From assembly GCA_964653435.1 (NCBI GenBank), contig CAZZFA010000016.1, forward strand, positions 1 to 64,000: a DNA stretch of 64,000 nucleotides, in the 5' to 3' direction. The DNA comes from CAZMVY01 sp964653435. GTDB lineage: Bacteria; Planctomycetota; Phycisphaerae; UBA1845; PWPN01. Under the pieces are notes generated by a model. The model was not told where the DNA came from. It was given only the letters and a program-made list of their open reading frames with translations, and did no database searches. Shown one piece after another: positions 60,743-64,000 of the stretch (the first letter of the stretch is position 1; each line of letters opens with the position of its first letter). A program made the position numbers and the translations under genes.

Positions 60743-62443
60743 ATGGTTGCGTTCGTAACGAATTGTCCGTACGAAAGTTGCAGGCGGACTACGCCGTGTG
60801 CCAATACGCTCCAGCTTTCCCCGTCAACGGCTCCCGGACGGAATCCGCAGGCCACCGCGCACCGAGGCGCCCGCAGAGGACCGCTGCTTCCCGGCCGCGG
60901 TCTTCTTTGCGGGGTGATCGCGTTTCTGCTGCCAGTGCTGCCGGCGGCGGCGAACACGGCCCCGACGGCAGCGGCCGTCAGCGACCTGACCACACCCGAC
61001 ACCGCCGTAAGCCTCACGCTCGAAGCCACCGACGCTGACGGCGACGCGCTCAGCTACGTCATCGCGACCCTGCCGAGTTCCGGCACGGTGAAGGTGGGCA
61101 CTGCAACGCTCGCCTCCGGCGACCTGCCCTACACGATTCCCGACGGCGGCAAGGCAGTCACCTACACTCCGGCAGCGACGACGCACGGCTCCGTAACCTT
61201 TACATATAAAGCCAACGACGGGACGGTAGACTCCGCCGCAGCCACGGTGACCGTGATCGTAAACCAGCCCCCCGTCGCCACCGCTGCCACCGCCATCATC
61301 CCGCTGAATAAGGACGCGAAGATCACGCTCGCTGGGACGGACCCGGATGGCGATACGCTCTCGTATACCGTCGTCTCGGTCCCGGGCCACGGCGTGCTCA
61401 CCGCCGGCACAAGCACGATCACCACCGCCGGCCTGCCTTTTGCGCTGGGGTCCGGCAAAAAGGAGGTAACATACACGCCGGACGCCGGCTATCACGGCCC
61501 GGACAGCTTCACCTTCGAGGTCGCCGATACGTGGCAGGCGTCGGAACCGGCAACCCAAACGATCCAGGTGAACACGCGGCCGACCGTGGCCAGTTTCACC
61601 GTCTACGCGCCTCCCGCCGGCGAGAAGGACATCACGCTCCGCGGCGCGGATGCCGACCGCGACCCCATTTGCTATGTCCTTCTCAGTCTGCCCGCACACG
61701 GAGCTTTGAAGGATGGCGGGCAGGAGATCGAATCCGATCAACTGCCGTACACGGTGACGGACGCCGCCGGCACGGTACAGTACTATCCCGTCGCGGGCTA
61801 CATGGGCACGGACAGCTTCCACTATGAGGTCACAGATGGAATCGAGACCTCCTCGCTCGGGATTATCAGCATCGCCATCAACTCCCCCCCGATCGGTGCC
61901 GACACGGCGGCCGTTGCCGATGCGACGGGCACGGCCGTGGTCACTCTCCTGCCCACAGACGCGGACGGCGACACGCTGCAGGTAAACCTCGTCACGTTGC
62001 CTTCGCACGGCACGATCAGCATCGGCGGCAGCACGATCACGGACACGACGAAGGCGTATGCCGTGTCGAGCAGCGGGCTGCCGGTTACCTACCAGGCCGC
62101 TTACGACTACGCGGGGACAGACGCGTTCACGTGGCAGGTAACGGACGCGAAGGATACGGCCGGGCCGTACCGGGTGTCCGTAAGCATCCCGTCGGCCGTG
62201 CCCGCCCCCGCCGCAACCGAACCGGCCGCGCCGCCGTCGGACGATGCCGGCGGAAACGGTTCGGCGGGAAACGAGCCTCCCGCATCTCCGGAAACCAGCA
62301 GGGATCTGTCGAACGTAGACTTCGACCCTTGCGGCAGCAGCGGCCCGGTGGAGGCCGCCGCGCTCAGCCTGACGGTGATGGCCGGCATGCTGAGCACATC
62401 GGTTTGGCGGGGCCGCAGCGCGAGTCGCCGACGCCGGGTATAA
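60743..62443 (+). CDS. Secreted cadherin-like repeat protein with C-terminal anchor
   Basis: A 566-aa surface protein. A long N-region (about 45 residues) precedes a hydrophobic signal (GLLCGVIAFLLPVLPAAANT). Four repeats of about 95 residues follow, each opening NxxP and carrying D(A/P)DGD-type calcium motifs (TDADGDALSYVI, TDPDGDTLSYTV, ADADRDPICYVL, TDADGDTLQVNL). A Pro/Gly/Ser-rich stalk leads to AAALSLTVMAGMLSTSV and a basic tail, a sorting-like C-terminus. GGAG lies 6 nt before the ATG at 60743. It probably mediates cell-surface or sheath contacts. Confidence 0.85.
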   Translation: MVAFVTNCPYESCRRTTPCANTLQLSPSTAPGRNPQATAHRGARRGPLLPGRGLLCGVIAFLLPVLPAAANTAPTAAAVSDLTTPDTAVSLTLEATDADGDALSYVIATLPSSGTVKVGTATLASGDLPYTIPDGGKAVTYTPAATTHGSVTFTYKANDGTVDSAAATVTVIVNQPPVATAATAIIPLNKDAKITLAGTDPDGDTLSYTVVSVPGHGVLTAGTSTITTAGLPFALGSGKKEVTYTPDAGYHGPDSFTFEVADTWQASEPATQTIQVNTRPTVASFTVYAPPAGEKDITLRGADADRDPICYVLLSLPAHGALKDGGQEIESDQLPYTVTDAAGTVQYYPVAGYMGTDSFHYEVTDGIETSSLGIISIAINSPPIGADTAAVADATGTAVVTLLPTDADGDTLQVNLVTLPSHGTISIGGSTITDTTKAYAVSSSGLPVTYQAAYDYAGTDAFTWQVTDAKDTAGPYRVSVSIPSAVPAPAATEPAAPPSDDAGGNGSAGNEPPASPETSRDLSNVDFDPCGSSGPVEAAALSLTVMAGMLSTSVWRGRSASRRRRV

Positions 62444-62509
62444 GGGCTACGGGGCGGTTCGTGAGAGACCGCGCGGTAGCGGAAAGCCCTCCTCTGTCGG
62501 GATGCACAC

Positions 62510-63211
62510 ATGAAGACCTTGCGTCTGCTCGGCGGTTTGCTGGCCCTGGGCGCGGGCGCGGTGGCGGCGGGATGGCTCCTCACGCACAGCGAGACGGCCC
62601 GGCTCCGGGCTGAGCGCGACCGCCTCGAACAGGAACGCCGACAACTCCAGGAAGTGGTGAACCGCCTCACGACCGAACGACGCGTCGCCGAAGTGATCGT
62701 AACCGATCAGCAGCGCGATCCTCAGGGCAACGTCACGCAAACAGAGATCCAGTTCATCCAGCTCGATCGGGCCGGCCACCCCCTGCCGCCGCGATCGTTC
62801 CGCCTGCCCGGAAGCGTGCTCTACTTCGACGGGCTGGTGATCAAGTTCGCCGACGAGTTCGTTCAGGCGGGCGATCCGCTTCGCGGCCAGAGCATCCTGC
62901 TCTTTCGCCGAATCTTCAGCGAGGTAGTGGCTCCGCAGGACGGGTTGCCGATCGACGTGCCCGGCCGGGTGCCCGACCCGTTTCGCCTGGCGGACAAGCC
63001 CGGCGAGTTCGAACAGCGCCTCTGGGGGCGGTTCTGGTCGTACGTGACCGATCCGGCGGCGGCGAAGAAGGAGGGCATCCGCATCGCCCAGGGCGAGGCC
63101 GTGTACGCGCCGATGACCACGGGCCAGCGATGGACGCTGACGCTCGAGGCGGACGGGGGGCTGAACCTGCATATCACGGCACCGGCGACCGTGCCGGCGA
63201 AGGAGCGATGA
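62510..63211 (+). CDS. Hypothetical membrane-anchored coiled-coil protein
   Basis: A 233-aa protein: N-terminal signal anchor (LRLLGGLLALGAGAVAAGWLL), a coiled coil (about 27-58; LRAERDRLEQERRQLQEVV), then a globular domain with VLYFDGLVIKFADEFVQAGD and ILLFRRIFSEVV. I do not recognise the family; function is unknown. The ribosome site (GGGA) is weak. It follows the cadherin-like gene by 66 bp on the same strand and may be co-expressed. Confidence 0.8.
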   Translation: MKTLRLLGGLLALGAGAVAAGWLLTHSETARLRAERDRLEQERRQLQEVVNRLTTERRVAEVIVTDQQRDPQGNVTQTEIQFIQLDRAGHPLPPRSFRLPGSVLYFDGLVIKFADEFVQAGDPLRGQSILLFRRIFSEVVAPQDGLPIDVPGRVPDPFRLADKPGEFEQRLWGRFWSYVTDPAAAKKEGIRIAQGEAVYAPMTTGQRWTLTLEADGGLNLHITAPATVPAKER

Positions 63212-63218
63212 CCAGAGC

Positions 63219-63367
63219 CGAATGTCGAAGCCCGAATGACGAAGGAAACCCCAAATCCGAATGACGAGGGCGGGTCGGGGCGGGATGGCCGTTCGGCGTC
63301 GGGCGTTCGCCGCCCGTTCGTCATTTGAGCATTCGTCATTCTTTCGTCATTCGGGTTTCGACATTCG
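63219..63367. repeat. Long inverted repeat (25-bp arms, one mismatch)
   Basis: The left arm starts CGAATGTCGAAGCCCG (63219-63243) and the right arm, TTCGTCATTCGGGT then TTCGACATTCG (63343-63367), is its reverse complement except one C/T position that would pair G-U in RNA. The 99-bp centre contains further GAATGACGA / TCGTCATT words. It lies in the convergent gap between the hypothetical gene and the MFS gene. It looks like a mobile or amplifying palindromic element rather than a plain terminator, as no T tract follows. Confidence 0.8.
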
Positions 63368-63403
63368 GGCTTCGCCATTCGACATTTCGGGGGTTGTGTA
63401 CGC

Positions 63404-64000
63404 TCATGCCGGCAACGCCGGTCTCTTGGCCGGGATGAAGAACACGCCGAGGATGCTCGCGGCAGCGGCGAGGGAGCCGACGGCGAACGTCCACTGATAG
63501 CCCACGTGGGTCCACAGGATGCCGCCGAGCAGCGGCATGGAGACGGCCGCGACGTGGTTCATGGCGACGCCCAGGCTCAGGGTAGGCGTGCGCTCCTCGG
63601 GCGGGGCGATCCTGCCGACGTAGGTCGTCAGGGCCATGGACATGACGAAGAACGCGCCGTCCACGACGAACAGCGCGTGGAGGAGATGGATGTTGTGCAG
63701 GAAGATGTATCCGCCGAAGACGACGGCCATGCTCGCGTAGTACGTCATCAGGACCCGGCGCTCGCCGAGACGATCGATGAGCCGCCCGACGAGGGGCGAG
63801 AGGAACCAGCCGATGGCCTGGGTGGTCAACCAGAGCACGAGCATCGTGGTCAGCGGAGTGCCGTAGACCTTGACCAGGAGGAAGCCGGAGAAGGCGATGA
63901 AGATCTGCTTGCGCCAGCCTTCGAGAAGGCAGAGCATATAGTACGTGGCGTAGCGGCGGCGGACGACGAGGCGCGGACGGGGAGCCTTGATCTCGCGCGG
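63404..64000 (-). CDS. MFS transporter, 5' end beyond the window
   Basis: The C-terminal 198 residues of a major facilitator transporter are present; the open frame runs through the end of the window without a start, so the gene is cut by the window and not necessarily truncated. About six helices are seen, with the inter-helix motif GRLIDRLGERRVLMTYY (MFS motif A-like) and VGRIAPPEERTPTLSLGVAMNH. The substrate is unknown; the closing sequence is FFIPAKRPALPA. Confidence 0.85.
   Translation of the reverse strand, partial: PREIKAPRPRLVVRRRYATYYMLCLLEGWRKQIFIAFSGFLLVKVYGTPLTTMLVLWLTTQAIGWFLSPLVGRLIDRLGERRVLMTYYASMAVVFGGYIFLHNIHLLHALFVVDGAFFVMSMALTTYVGRIAPPEERTPTLSLGVAMNHVAAVSMPLLGGILWTHVGYQWTFAVGSLAAAASILGVFFIPAKRPALPA

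Overview
The window is GC-rich bacterial chromosome with short intergenic spaces and Shine-Dalgarno or leaderless starts. Gene content points to Planctomycetota, perhaps a Phycisphaerae-like or uncultured lineage. The signs are a Tat-exported Gfo/Idh/MocA oxidoreductase, two ThuA-domain proteins, a DUF362 protein, a bifunctional-nuclease protein, the McsA/McsB protein-arginine kinase pair, secreted proteins with Ig-like or cadherin-like repeats, an oversized leucyl-tRNA synthetase, and a TatC with a periplasmic insertion. This placement is inferred from gene families; no rRNA or marker tree was available. I see no prophage, CRISPR array, transposase or defence island.

Layout. 0-6 kb: secreted GH25 lysozyme-like protein, Tat-exported Gfo/Idh/MocA oxidoreductase, alpha/beta hydrolase, BFN protein. 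6-17 kb: L-arabinokinase-like GHMP kinase, mcsA-mcsB, PDZ-containing ABC exporter, TIM-barrel isomerase, a shrunken ybjQ remnant, CYTH protein, leuS. 17-20 kb: elbB overlapping a rhomboid protease, two small unknown genes, and a gene-poor stretch with a possible structured RNA and the nrdJ promoter. 20-29 kb: nrdJ, tatC, ribH-nusB-ftsY, Tat phosphoesterase, mrp. 29-34 kb: sulfate-assimilation pair cysH-sir behind a promoter and attenuator-like leader, DedA, CPBP protease. 34-38 kb: yacL-like PIN/TRAM gene with ispD, toroid-repeat protein with DUF362 protein, an odd tRNA-Thr-like gene. 38-46 kb: LplT-PlsC-type fusion, SDR, scpB, an RnfC-RnfD fusion. 46-53 kb: an internally deleted sdaA, aroB, dprA, zinc ribbon, tadA-mutY, ThuA with a 2-hydroxyacid dehydrogenase. 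53-64 kb: PilZ, membrane phosphoesterase, aminotransferase, ThuA, DUF5658-like, pyrE, MoxR ATPase, cadherin-like surface protein, unknown membrane-anchored protein, and an MFS gene cut by the window end.

How the genes fit together. Most are housekeeping: translation (leuS, tadA, tRNA), DNA metabolism (nrdJ, mutY, dprA, scpB), secretion (tatC, ftsY, rhomboid, Tat substrates), and biosynthesis (ribH, ispD, aroB, pyrE, cysH-sir, aspartate-type aminotransferase). Likely operons are elbB-rhomboid, mcsAB, ribH-nusB-ftsY, cysH-sir, PIN/TRAM-ispD, toroid-DUF362, tadA-mutY and thuA-dehydrogenase. At least three genes (ABC exporter, scpB, aroB) have sigma70-like promoters whose -10 lies 6-8 nt before the ATG and no Shine-Dalgarno, so their mRNAs are probably leaderless.

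The most unusual points are two genes reduced in place by internal deletion (sdaA, ybjQ), several rare fusions or domain insertions (PDZ in an ABC exporter, RnfC-RnfD, MFS-acyltransferase), a bacterial relative of plant L-arabinokinase, a palindrome inside the nrdJ promoter spacer, an attenuator-like cysH leader, and several small inverted-repeat elements.
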